Origin: Arcanobacterium pluranimalium
GTDB taxonomy: Bacteria; Actinomycetota; Actinomycetes; Actinomycetales; Actinomycetaceae
Length of the DNA stretch: 64,000 nucleotides
Direction: 5' to 3'
Assembly (NCBI RefSeq): GCF_016907845.1
Contig: NZ_JAFBCS010000001.1
Coordinates: 1,798,001-1,862,000 of the forward strand
The notes beneath the pieces were generated by a model, which was not told the DNA's origin, made no database searches, and saw only the letters and a program-made list of their open reading frames with translations. The translations under genes and the position numbers were made by a program. Positions 52,180 to 62,277 of this stretch are shown piece by piece (position 1 is the first letter of the stretch; each line of letters opens with the position of its first letter).

Positions 52180-55100
52180 CAAGTCTATCAGGGAGTTAGG
52201 TAACTGATTCCCAGCACTGCTGCTATTGGTGAGCTGGATAAGCCAAGTCTATCAGGGAGTTAGGTAACTGATTCCCAGCCGAGCTTCATTGATATTTTGG
52301 TTAGCGTCAAGTCTATCAGGGAGTTAGGTAACTGATTCCCAGCCTAGCTCGCGCGGGGAATCAAGAACAGACAAGTCTATCAGGGAGTTAGGTAACTGAT
52401 TCCCAGCATCACTATCTTTTTGAGTATCCTCAACCCAAGTCTATCAGGGAGTTAGGTAACTGATTCCCAGCATAAGAGTAGGAGTCAGACTTGCAGCGGC
52501 AAGTCTATCAGGGAGTTAGGTAACTGATTCCCAGCAAACTTGCAGCTTGGCGAAAAAGGCTTGCAAGTCTATCAGGGAGTTAGGTAACTGATTCCCAGCT
52601 AGATCCGGAACACCCTGCAGGAACTCCCAAGTCTATCAGGGAGTTAGGTAACTGATTCCCAGCGTTTCTTTGAAGCCTACAGCGGCTTCGACAAGTCTAT
52701 CAGGGAGTTAGGTAACTGATTCCCAGCCACGTTCTCCGCGACGCTATTGATTTCTCAAGTCTATCAGGGAGTTAGGTAACTGATTCCCAGCCCCTTACCT
52801 AAGCATAGGATATGTAGGTCAAGTCTATCAGGGAGTTAGGTAACTGATTCCCAGCTTCATTGTCAATGTTTGTCTTGGAATCGCAAGTCTATCAGGGAGT
52901 TAGGTAACTGATTCCCAGCTCACCACAGATATCGCGTACACTAAACACAAGTCTATCAGGGAGTTAGGTAACTGATTCCCAGCCCTCGTGTGATTCTTAT
53001 CGATAAGGACGCAAGTCTATCAGGGAGTTAGGTAACTGATTCCCAGCATGGTCGAGCTAGCTGTCACGTGTCTTCCAAGTCTATCAGGGAGTTAGGTAAC
53101 TGATTCCCAGCCGGCCGTGGTTTACGCCAAATTCTGGTACAAGTCTATCAGGGAGTTAGGTAACTGATTCCCAGCTAATAGTCTGCCGACCTCTGCCATT
53201 GCTCAAGTCTATCAGGGAGTTAGGTAACTGATTCCCAGCCGCTGAGCATTCTAAAGCTCTCGATGATCAAGTCTATCAGGGAGTTAGGTAACTGATTCCC
53301 AGCTGGACTTTTAAGCACAAAGCGCCAAAAACAAGTCTATCAGGGAGTTAGGTAACTGATTCCCAGCATTATCTTCCTGCATGGCTGGTGGAGCTCAAGT
53401 CTATCAGGGAGTTAGGTAACTGATTCCCAGCCCCGCCACGACGGTGCGAGCACGCCATACAAGTCTATCAGGGAGTTAGGTAACTGATTCCCAGCACCAA
53501 AGGCGACGGCTGCTGTTCCCGCCCAAGTCTATCAGGGAGTTAGGTAACTGATTCCCAGCGCTGTTTGTCGCGGTGGCCGCGGCCTGGCAAGTCTATCAGG
53601 GAGTTAGGTAACTGATTCCCAGCCTCCTGAACCGCTCTGATATCCTTGGTACAAGTCTATCAGGGAGTTAGGTAACTGATTCCCAGCCGCAGCGACTGAT
53701 TGGCGTATCCGGCTACAAGTCTATCAGGGAGTTAGGTAACTGATTCCCAGCCTGATTGACGACGACGCTCCAATGTGCTCAAGTCTATCAGGGAGTTAGG
53801 TAACTGATTCCCAGCAGTATCACGCGTAGGTGACGAAACAGCACAAGTCTATCAGGGAGTTAGGTAACTGATTCCCAGCACGTAATCCTGCTCTACCGGT
53901 AGATTCGCAAGTCTATCAGGGAGTTAGGTAACTGATTCCCAGCCCCACCAACATGAATGCTGGTGGGTTTTCAAGTCTATCAGGGAGTTAGGTAACTGAT
54001 TCCCAGCAATCAACACTCGTACACACCAAAGTGACCAAGTCTATCAGGGAGTTAGGTAACTGATTCCCAGCTACTGGTAAGAAAGTGCATGCGGCAATTC
54101 AAGTCTATCAGGGAGTTAGGTAACTGATTCCCAGCTGGCTTAAATACGGGTATGCCATGAACGCAAGTCTATCAGGGAGTTAGGTAACTGATTCCCAGCG
54201 GTCTGGAAGCTGCCAGAAGCGGCAGATCAAGTCTATCAGGGAGTTAGGTAACTGATTCCCAGCTGACCTCACTGCTAAAGCTTTGAAAGGCCAAGTCTAT
54301 CAGGGAGTTAGGTAACTGATTCCCAGCCGCAAACGGCTCTCTCACACTCGCCGCCCAAGTCTATCAGGGAGTTAGGTAACTGATTCCCAGCTAAAGTCTA
54401 TCCATATCTATGTGGTGTACAAGTCTATCAGGGAGTTAGGTAACTGATTCCCAGCCAATTTTAAAGACCGTGCGTCCGCCCCACAAGTCTATCAGGGAGT
54501 TAGGTAACTGATTCCCAGCGCTCGCGCTAGCAATGTTTTTCGGCGGCCAAGTCTATCAGGGAGTTAGGTAACTGATTCCCAGCACATCATCAAGAACTCG
54601 TCGAGCTCATCCAAGTCTATCAGGGAGTTAGGTAACTGATTCCCAGCTGCCGAAAAGATGGGGGTCTAAAACGTTCAAGTCTATCAGGGAGTTAGGTAAC
54701 TGATTCCCAGCGTTGTGTCGGATTGGTGAAGTACTCGATCAAGTCTATCAGGGAGTTAGGTAACTGATTCCCAGCCTTCGCGGTGACTTTCGCGCCGCTG
54801 TTCTCAAGTCTATCAGGGAGTTAGGTAACTGATTCCCAGCGTTATTCGAGACCTTGGAAGGGAAACGTCAAGTCTATCAGGGAGTTAGGTAACTGATTCC
54901 CAGCAGTTTCGATAACTTAAGCTCACTATTTGCAAGTCTATCAGGGAGTTAGGTAACTGATTCCCAGCATGATCTGCTGCGATCCTCACACCGGTTCAAG
55001 TCTATCAGGGAGTTAGGTAACTGATTCCCAGCCTCATGGACTCACTCGCGCGTGGATTCCCAAGTCTATCAGGGAGTTAGGTAACTGATTCCCAGCCGCT

Positions 55101-57533
55101 CGAAGAGCGGCAGCAAGCACACCGCAAGTCTATCAGGGAGTTAGGTAACTGATTCCCAGCTACGTAGCGTTGCGTGGTGGCCGGCGAGCAAGTCTATCAG
55201 GGAGTTAGGTAACTGATTCCCAGCCATAACCGCTGAGGCTGCCGCTGAATGGCAAGTCTATCAGGGAGTTAGGTAACTGATTCCCAGCTTCCATTTTGTC
55301 TCCTATCGGAAGTCAGCAAGTCTATCAGGGAGTTAGGTAACTGATTCCCAGCAAAGCCGTTTATAGGTATCAAGCGTTCCTCAAGTCTATCAGGGAGTTA
55401 GGTAACTGATTCCCAGCCTGCGCGATGCGGCCATGCAGGCTGGAGCAAGTCTATCAGGGAGTTAGGTAACTGATTCCCAGCGGAGTGAAAGGGGCTTTTG
55501 CCAAGATTCCAAGTCTATCAGGGAGTTAGGTAACTGATTCCCAGCAGGATTGGAGGCATCGCATGAACTCGCCACAAGTCTATCAGGGAGTTAGGTAACT
55601 GATTCCCAGCACGCCGTTTGCCATCGGTGCCGTATCCGCAAGTCTATCAGGGAGTTAGGTAACTGATTCCCAGCCCAGTACGGCTCGGAGGTCGAATCAC
55701 ACCAAGTCTATCAGGGAGTTAGGTAACTGATTCCCAGCCAGCGTGTTCGCGGAGGCGGTGACGCGGCAAGTCTATCAGGGAGTTAGGTAACTGATTCCCA
55801 GCGGTTACAAATTGGTTGGCATACGTGCAACAAGTCTATCAGGGAGTTAGGTAACTGATTCCCAGCTATCCGATTTTCGTGTATCGGCTTGATCCAAGTC
55901 TATCAGGGAGTTAGGTAACTGATTCCCAGCCTTACCTAAATGTTCAGAAAATTGCTCTCAAGTCTATCAGGGAGTTAGGTAACTGATTCCCAGCCTGTTT
56001 TTCAACGCTAGGAAAAAGAAGCCAAGTCTATCAGGGAGTTAGGTAACTGATTCCCAGCGTATGTTGGCCGTAAATTAAAGCTGGTTCAAGTCTATCAGGG
56101 AGTTAGGTAACTGATTCCCAGCCAAGATCGAGACCAAGACCGGACACTCACAAGTCTATCAGGGAGTTAGGTAACTGATTCCCAGCCTACGTTTGTACGC
56201 GCACACAGCTAAGACAAGTCTATCAGGGAGTTAGGTAACTGATTCCCAGCCTACGTTTGTACGCGCACACAGCTAAGACAAGTCTATCAGGGAGTTAGGT
56301 AACTGATTCCCAGCAGATAAGCTTAATCGTGCTTCTAAGACACAAGTCTATCAGGGAGTTAGGTAACTGATTCCCAGCTGGCGCGCTTGATACTGCTGAA
56401 TATGCCCAAGTCTATCAGGGAGTTAGGTAACTGATTCCCAGCGTATTCTCCATGTCGAATCAGCTGGATTCAAGTCTATCAGGGAGTTAGGTAACTGATT
56501 CCCAGCGCATTCTTGCGCTGAGCATCAGTACCTTCAAGTCTATCAGGGAGTTAGGTAACTGATTCCCAGCTCACAGCAGAAAGCTCTGCAGGGCATTCCA
56601 AGTCTATCAGGGAGTTAGGTAACTGATTCCCAGCCCTGCTCTCCGGGCGCTCGGCCGTGTACCAAGTCTATCAGGGAGTTAGGTAACTGATTCCCAGCAT
56701 CTAAATCGTCACCGCAAATAATTGGCCAAGTCTATCAGGGAGTTAGGTAACTGATTCCCAGCAAGCAATCTCAGCAGTGTACGTCACATGCAAGTCTATC
56801 AGGGAGTTAGGTAACTGATTCCCAGCTGCAGCAGCTCGAGATCGGCAAGCTCGTCAAGTCTATCAGGGAGTTAGGTAACTGATTCCCAGCGCGCGGCTGC
56901 GTGAGGTAGTTAATCTTGCCAAGTCTATCAGGGAGTTAGGTAACTGATTCCCAGCGCTTCGAAAGTTATTGAGGTTGTTCGTGCAAGTCTATCAGGGAGT
57001 TAGGTAACTGATTCCCAGCTTCGACGGATTCTGCAACTTTTGCAGCACAAGTCTATCAGGGAGTTAGGTAACTGATTCCCAGCATCCGCTCCGATTACCC
57101 TTTTGCCGTTTCAAGTCTATCAGGGAGTTAGGTAACTGATTCCCAGCATCCGCTCCGATTACCCTTTTGCCGTTTCAAGTCTATCAGGGAGTTAGGTAAC
57201 TGATTCCCAGCCAGATCTGGGCCAGGAACCTGCGAGGGGCAAGTCTATCAGGGAGTTAGGTAACTGATTCCCAGCCATCAGACTTAGAACAGTCAAGAAA
57301 CATCAAGTCTATCAGGGAGTTAGGTAACTGATTCCCAGCCACTAAAGCTGATTTTGTCGAGTCTTTACAAGTCTATCAGGGAGTTAGGTAACTGATTCCC
57401 AGCAATGGCAAAACATCGGTCTTAAAAAACCGCAAGTCTATCAGGGAGTTAGGTAACTGATTCCCAGCTTTCTCAAACCCGGGATTTTTCACCATTAAAG
57501 CCTATCAGGAAGTCAAGCAACCAATTACCCGGC
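52180..57533 (-). CRISPR. type II-C CRISPR array: 83 identical 36-bp repeats plus one degenerate repeat
   Basis: The plus-strand repeat begins CAAGTCTATCAGGG and ends ACTGATTCCCAGC. I traced repeat starts from 52180 to 57433: 83 copies, no variant seen, 82 spacers between them, 77 of 28 nt and 5 of 29 nt. One more 28-nt spacer and a degenerate 37-base repeat (57497-57533) follow. I assign the minus strand because only that reading pairs with the tracrRNA anti-repeat; the crRNA repeat then starts GCTGGGAATCAG and ends with extended -10 TGATAGACT. Two spacers are present as adjacent duplicates (56187-56214 = 56251-56278; 57084-57111 = 57148-57175). Spacer targets were not searched. Confidence 0.97.
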
Positions 57534-57608
57534 TACCCAACCACTCGACACCACCAAAACAGCCAGAATTCCCCGTTCGTTCAGCCCCTTACTTCTACCC
57601 CATCTCAC

Positions 57609-57932
57609 TCATTCACTGAGCAAATACCGAATATACGTCTCCAAAGAACCATCGGCAATTGCTGCATCAACCTCATCTTGCACAGCCGGATTCTCAATCT
57701 GGAATAAGTACGTCAAGTCAGATTCTTCGCCACCGCGAGACGCGAGCACTGCTTCGCCGTCTTCCGTGCCTTGATGCCCGATCACCGGCTCCCACCCGCA
57801 AGCGCGCACCGCCTCAAAAATGGTCTCCAGACGTCGCTCGTAACTGGCCGTAAATCTCTCACCTTCCCAGCTCCAAGCCGCCTTTTCGCCGTCTGGCTCT
57901 CTCGGAAATTCCTTTTCGTTCACGTCACTCAC
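57609..57932 (-). CDS. conserved-looking acidic protein of unknown function
   Basis: 107 aa, rich in Glu/Asp, no signal peptide, no membrane segment, one Cys. I recognise no family. Its start overlaps the stop of the DJ-1/PfpI gene by four bases (ATGA), so the two are translated from one message and may act together. The gap to the CRISPR array on its left is 75 bases without visible features. Confidence 0.65.
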   Translation of the reverse strand: MSDVNEKEFPREPDGEKAAWSWEGERFTASYERRLETIFEAVRACGWEPVIGHQGTEDGEAVLASRGGEESDLTYLFQIENPAVQDEVDAAIADGSLETYIRYLLSE

Positions 57933-58486
57933 TCCTCTTGAGCTGCAGCTTCCTCAAACACAGCAATAATGCCACGATTGAAAGCTTCGATATCGCGCGG
58001 GCTGCGTGAACTCAACAGATTTCCGTCGCGATGAAACTCCGAGTCCACCCAATACGCACCAGCGTTAATTAAATCGGTGCGAATACGTGTAGTGGACGTG
58101 AGCGTGCGCCCAGCTAGAGTCCCCGTCTCGATAAGAATCCAAGCTCCATGGCAGATAGGCGCCACTGGCTTGCCCTCGTCCATAAACGCTTTCACAAATG
58201 CCTGCGCTTTTTCGTTGGTGCGAATTTTGTCAGAATTCAGCGTTCCACCTGGCAACACAAGCCCCAAATAGTCGCGCGGATCAGCCTCGTCAAGCGTGAG
58301 ATCTACCGGAAATTCGATGCCACGATCCCAGTCGCCAACCAAGCCGATAATCGTGCCTGCTTCTTCAGAGACCAAAACTGGAACGCCGCCCGCTTCTTCA
58401 ACGGCTTTCCAAGGCTCGGTGAGCTCGTCCTGCTCAAAGCCACGCTTAGCTAAAAACGCGATCTTGCGACCTTTCAATCCGGGCAT
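57929..58486 (-). CDS. DJ-1/PfpI family protein (YhbO-type deglycase or peptidase-like)
   Basis: 185 aa with the class I glutamine amidotransferase-like fold: R-K-I-A-F-L-A-K-R-G-F-E at the start, V-L-P-G-G at about residue 77, and the nucleophile elbow I-C-H-G-A-W with the reactive Cys (about residue 111). PfpI/YhbO relatives are credited with repair of glyoxal-modified proteins and nucleotides, though the activity is debated. GGGGAGAA lies before the ATG. Operon with the overlapping acidic protein gene. Confidence 0.9.
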   Translation of the reverse strand: MPGLKGRKIAFLAKRGFEQDELTEPWKAVEEAGGVPVLVSEEAGTIIGLVGDWDRGIEFPVDLTLDEADPRDYLGLVLPGGTLNSDKIRTNEKAQAFVKAFMDEGKPVAPICHGAWILIETGTLAGRTLTSTTRIRTDLINAGAYWVDSEFHRDGNLLSSRSPRDIEAFNRGIIAVFEEAAAQEE

Positions 58487-58626
58487 TTTCTCCCCTTCCT
58501 CCAGCTAACGGCACAAACGCCGCATCGACGACGCCGTTAACGAATACACGTTCTTTCTTGTCACTCTAGTGATTGCCACGCCACGGCGAAGTCATTTTTT
58601 CTCGCTGCGAACACAGCCCGACGACG

Positions 58627-58662
58627 CCGGTGGGGGCGGCATGTTGATGCCGCCCCCACCGG
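58627..58662. terminator. 16-bp GC-rich hairpin after the lipase gene
   Basis: CCGGTGGGGGCGGCAT / ATGCCGCCCCCACCGG with a 4-base loop, 36 bases beyond the lipase stop. No U-tract. Confidence 0.65.
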
Positions 58663-58698
58663 TTCAAATTAACCCAAACCTAAATCGGTTATTGTGCA

Positions 58699-59721
58699 CT
58701 ATTTGAGATCATCTGCGGTGAGATAGTTGGGAATCCATGCGCAGTTGATCGGTTTAGCTGCCGCTGGGTTGAGTGCATTGAGACTCAACTGTAGAGCGAC
58801 CTCGTCATATGGCATATTCGGATGACCGTGCAGATCGAGTGGGCACACATCTTGAACATTCATATTGGTGACGTTTGGTGCTGCCGGCAGATAAGAGCGT
58901 GTATGCGGTGTAATCATCGTGTCAAACACTGTTGAAATCACCGTGTATTTCACGTCCGGATAAGTCATCTGACCAGCGTTGAGTTCAGTCATAAACTTTG
59001 ACCCAATCAGCTGCTGTAGCAATGCCTGCGAATTGTGTTCGTTGAGCATCTTGGTTTCAATATTCGGGAACCACTCCAACAGCTGCAAAATAAGTGCATC
59101 CATACCCATCATGGTTGTGCCGGTATTAGACGGTACAAGCCCGATGAGCTTGTCCACCTTCTTATCGCCTCCATACCACTTGATGTAAGCGCGTGGAAGT
59201 GCGCCACCACCTTGAGAATGTCCGATAATATCGATCTTCTCAGATCCAGTAGAAGCTAATACACGATCAATGAATCCCGCCATGAAAGCAGCACTTTGTT
59301 TAATATCGCCCATAAACGAGGCCACGTCATTTTGCGGGTTCGTTGAAGGATTGTAGTTGAAAGTGTAGACGCAATATCCTGCCTGCTTCAGACGCGGTGA
59401 GAAAAATGCCCAAGCCGTGTATGCGTCATTTCCCGTTCCTGGGATCAACAAAACCGGGTTGGTACCTGGAGTTGGCTTACACGTGAAATCGTTGGCACCC
59501 AGCGGATTGAGACCCGGCGTCTGCTTCGAAATCATTTGTGCACCAACAAAGGTGTGACGGTCAGGACCATAACCATTAGCTGGTACGCCACCTGGGCTGG
59601 TGAGTGCCTCAACTCCCCCTGGATTCGCTGGCGTTGGTTCTGCGGCATAAGCAGCAGTTCCAACAGTGAAGCTCAAGGCTAGAGCTGAAACGGCGGCGCA
59701 AATTTTTGCATGAAACTTCAT
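58699..59721 (-). CDS. secreted triacylglycerol lipase/esterase (alpha/beta hydrolase)
   Basis: 340 aa. Sec signal peptide M-K-F-H-A-K-I-C-A-A-V-S-A-L-A-L-S-F with a likely cut after A-Y-A-A. The lipase core shows V-L-L-I-P-G-T-G (oxyanion strand), nucleophile elbow G-H-S-Q-G-G with the catalytic Ser, and a late D-L-H-G-H-P-N-M-P region that probably carries the catalytic His. No wall anchor, so the enzyme is released. ATG 59721 follows AAGGAG; the frame opens 14 codons earlier without support. Lipases of this kind are common in actinobacterial colonisers of skin and mucosa. Confidence 0.88.
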   Translation of the reverse strand: MKFHAKICAAVSALALSFTVGTAAYAAEPTPANPGGVEALTSPGGVPANGYGPDRHTFVGAQMISKQTPGLNPLGANDFTCKPTPGTNPVLLIPGTGNDAYTAWAFFSPRLKQAGYCVYTFNYNPSTNPQNDVASFMGDIKQSAAFMAGFIDRVLASTGSEKIDIIGHSQGGGALPRAYIKWYGGDKKVDKLIGLVPSNTGTTMMGMDALILQLLEWFPNIETKMLNEHNSQALLQQLIGSKFMTELNAGQMTYPDVKYTVISTVFDTMITPHTRSYLPAAPNVTNMNVQDVCPLDLHGHPNMPYDEVALQLSLNALNPAAAKPINCAWIPNYLTADDLK

Positions 59722-59909
59722 CGTTTTCTCCTTGTCACTCGAAATTGCTGTGGCTTCGAGCACTTTCAGTCTAATTGAGATTACCTAGGTCGCATAGTCA
59801 CAGTTTGGTAAATATCGAACATCGCCCACATACTGCACTTATTCACATTGCCATATGTCCGACATGCGAGATGCGAGCGGATTTTGAATGGCTTTTCAGT
59901 CAAGACGTC

Positions 59910-59955
59910 GGGGTGTTAGCAGAGCACAGCACACAGCTACTCCTACCAACACCCC
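59910..59955. terminator. weak hairpin after the GH3 gene
   Basis: GGGGTGTT pairs with AACACCCC across a 30-base loop, 33 bases past the glucosidase stop. Nothing else is visible in the 266-base gap before the lipase start. Confidence 0.3.
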
Positions 59956-59987
59956 AACAGTCAACTAAGATCACCTTCTCAAACTTC

Positions 59988-62117
59988 CTACTTAACTAGG
60001 TAGTCCAGCTGCGCCTTGACATCGTCAACCGAATCGGCAACATAAACCTTGTAGGTTCCTTTGAGCACGCCATACGAATGTGTATCCACATCCCACACGC
60101 TCAATTCTTCTGCCCCTACCTTCACGGTCACAGTCTTACTTTCACCAGGTGCGAGCATGACCTTGTCGAACCCAACAAGTTCTTTAGGCGGAGTTGGCAC
60201 ACTCGCCGTCCCCGGCTTACCAACGTAGAACTGTGGAGTCACTGCCCCAGCCCGCGAACCGGTGTTAGTGACTTTTACACTCACGTCAAAGGAATCAGAT
60301 TGTGTGCCTTCAACCTTGGAAAGTACCGCATCACTATAGGCGAAATTCGTGTAGGAAAGCCCCGAGCCAAAACTGAACGCCGGCTTCACATTGCGCTGAT
60401 CAAACCAGCGATAGCCCATGAACACGCCCTCGGTGTACTTCATATTGAACCCAGCATTCGCCCCTGGATATTGTTCCGACGTTTCGAGCGCTTTCTGCCC
60501 AGCAGCAGGGAACGTCAATGGCAAACGCCCCGACGGATTCACTTCACCAAACAGCAAGCTCGCCGTCGCTTCACCACCGGCTTGCCCTGGGTACCAAACG
60601 TTGAGCACTGCCCGCACATCATCAACCCACGGCATCAGGACTGGGCCACCTACCTGCATTACTACCACGGTGTTCTTATTATTCGCAGCCGCAAGCTTCA
60701 CCGCATTGTTCTCATGCGGCATGAAGTCCAAATTCAAGCGATCAAGCAGCTCAGAGGACTGCTGCGAGGGAACCACAATCACCACATCAGCATTCTTTGC
60801 CCCGACCGCGATCCCAACCGGATTCCACTCAGAAACCCAAGAGACGTCGCTTCCCGGCAAGCGCTTCTTAATCGCGTCAAGTGTAGATACCGACTGCAAG
60901 GCTTCCGTATTAGACGAGCCACCTCCACTCATCTGCGTTTTGGCCGACTCACCCACAACAAGAACACGCTTTACGTCCTGCTTAAGTGGCAACACGCCGT
61001 CGTTCTTCATAAGAATGGAACCCTCTTGCGCAACTTTCAGGGCGACGGCGTCTCCCCGGTTCGCGGGAATCTCCTTCATCTCGCGAGCGCGGTCACCACG
61101 CGTCGCATCCCACTCGTGGTCAAAAAGGCCGAAACGGAACATCTGCACAAGCGTTTCTTTCACTCGTAAGCGGACGTCGTCCCAGCTCATTTCACCATTA
61201 TTGATTGCGTTGCGAATTTGGGATGGACTCGTCCAAAACGACCATGGAAGCTCAATATTGAGCCCATCCCGGATATCTGTTGGCGACCACGCCGCAGGGT
61301 AATCGGTGAGCACTAGCCCGCCAAACCCATGCACACCACGCAGATCTTTCTTCAAAGTGGATTCAGAACCACACGCGGTATCCCCATTAACCTTGTTATA
61401 TGCACACATCACAGCTGCTGGCTGCGCATTGTGAATAGCGATTCGGAAAGGCTTTTCGTAAATTTCATGCAGCGTGCGCTCGTCAATATCCATACTGGCC
61501 AATGTGCGGTTCAAATCCTGGTTATTGGCCACGTAATGCTTGAGCGTAGACATAACCCCTACACCCTGCATGCCCTGCACATTTGCACTCGCTATACGTC
61601 CCGCGAGCAATGGATCCTCGCCAAAATATTCGAATACGCGCCCACCCAATGGGTTGCGCGCCAAATTAAATCCCGGTCCAAACAAAAGATCTTGCCCACG
61701 ATCTTTTGCATCAGCACCAATTGCCTGCCCATAGTCATGTGCAGCATTCACATCCCACGTAGAGGCTTGGGCAATCGGCGCAGGCATTTGCGTAGCAGGT
61801 TCACCATTGCGCAAACCAGATGGTCCATCAGACATCACAAAAGCCGGAACTTTCAGTTCAGGAATTGGCGGAATATAGCCGATAAAACGCGGCCCACCTT
61901 GCGGCGCCTGCCCGCCGGTGAGCATGCCTTGCCCATGCAACATATGAATGAGCTGATCCTCATTCATCGTATCAACAAGCAACTCGGCTCGACTCTCGGG
62001 CGTCTTTGTGGCGTCTAGCCACGGCATATCCTGCTGAGCCGAGGCAACGGCAGGAACCGCGAGAACCGATACAGCTCCCACAGCCGCCGAAATTTTCACA
62101 AGTAGTCGATTCTTCAT
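59988..62117 (-). CDS. secreted glycoside hydrolase family 3 beta-glucosidase-like enzyme
   Basis: 709 aa. Signal peptide M-K-N-R-L-L-V-K-I-S-A-A-V-G-A-V-S-V-L-A with a likely cut after A-S-A. The GH3 N-domain has V-M-S-D-G-P-S-G-L-R, L-K-H-Y-V-A-N-N-Q (the usual K-H-F/Y) and nucleophile region V-L-T-D-Y; the C-domain has V-V-V-M-Q-V-G-G-P-V; a C-terminal fibronectin-III-like domain (about 610-705) follows. Substrate preference is uncertain. ATG 62117 follows GAGGAG. No anchor, so it is released outside the cell. Confidence 0.9.
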   Translation of the reverse strand: MKNRLLVKISAAVGAVSVLAVPAVASAQQDMPWLDATKTPESRAELLVDTMNEDQLIHMLHGQGMLTGGQAPQGGPRFIGYIPPIPELKVPAFVMSDGPSGLRNGEPATQMPAPIAQASTWDVNAAHDYGQAIGADAKDRGQDLLFGPGFNLARNPLGGRVFEYFGEDPLLAGRIASANVQGMQGVGVMSTLKHYVANNQDLNRTLASMDIDERTLHEIYEKPFRIAIHNAQPAAVMCAYNKVNGDTACGSESTLKKDLRGVHGFGGLVLTDYPAAWSPTDIRDGLNIELPWSFWTSPSQIRNAINNGEMSWDDVRLRVKETLVQMFRFGLFDHEWDATRGDRAREMKEIPANRGDAVALKVAQEGSILMKNDGVLPLKQDVKRVLVVGESAKTQMSGGGSSNTEALQSVSTLDAIKKRLPGSDVSWVSEWNPVGIAVGAKNADVVIVVPSQQSSELLDRLNLDFMPHENNAVKLAAANNKNTVVVMQVGGPVLMPWVDDVRAVLNVWYPGQAGGEATASLLFGEVNPSGRLPLTFPAAGQKALETSEQYPGANAGFNMKYTEGVFMGYRWFDQRNVKPAFSFGSGLSYTNFAYSDAVLSKVEGTQSDSFDVSVKVTNTGSRAGAVTPQFYVGKPGTASVPTPPKELVGFDKVMLAPGESKTVTVKVGAEELSVWDVDTHSYGVLKGTYKVYVADSVDDVKAQLDYLVK

Positions 62118-62277
62118 AGATTCGCTCCTCACTTGAATCAGGATCATCGTTGATACCTAAAACCGTACGGTACATATATATCGGATATGTGACTCAAGTC
62201 AAAGTCGAATCGTGGGCATTTTGCCCAAATTGAAACGTTTTCGCAGGCTAGAGGAAAACAGAAAATATCAAATCAGC

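Noticed and set aside
52180-57533. Rightward (plus-strand) reading of the CRISPR array from a leader after cas2
   Set aside because: The plus-strand repeat is the same sense as the anti-repeat of the tracrRNA and could not pair with it. The repeat's extended -10 is on the minus strand, and a terminator sits where a leader would be.
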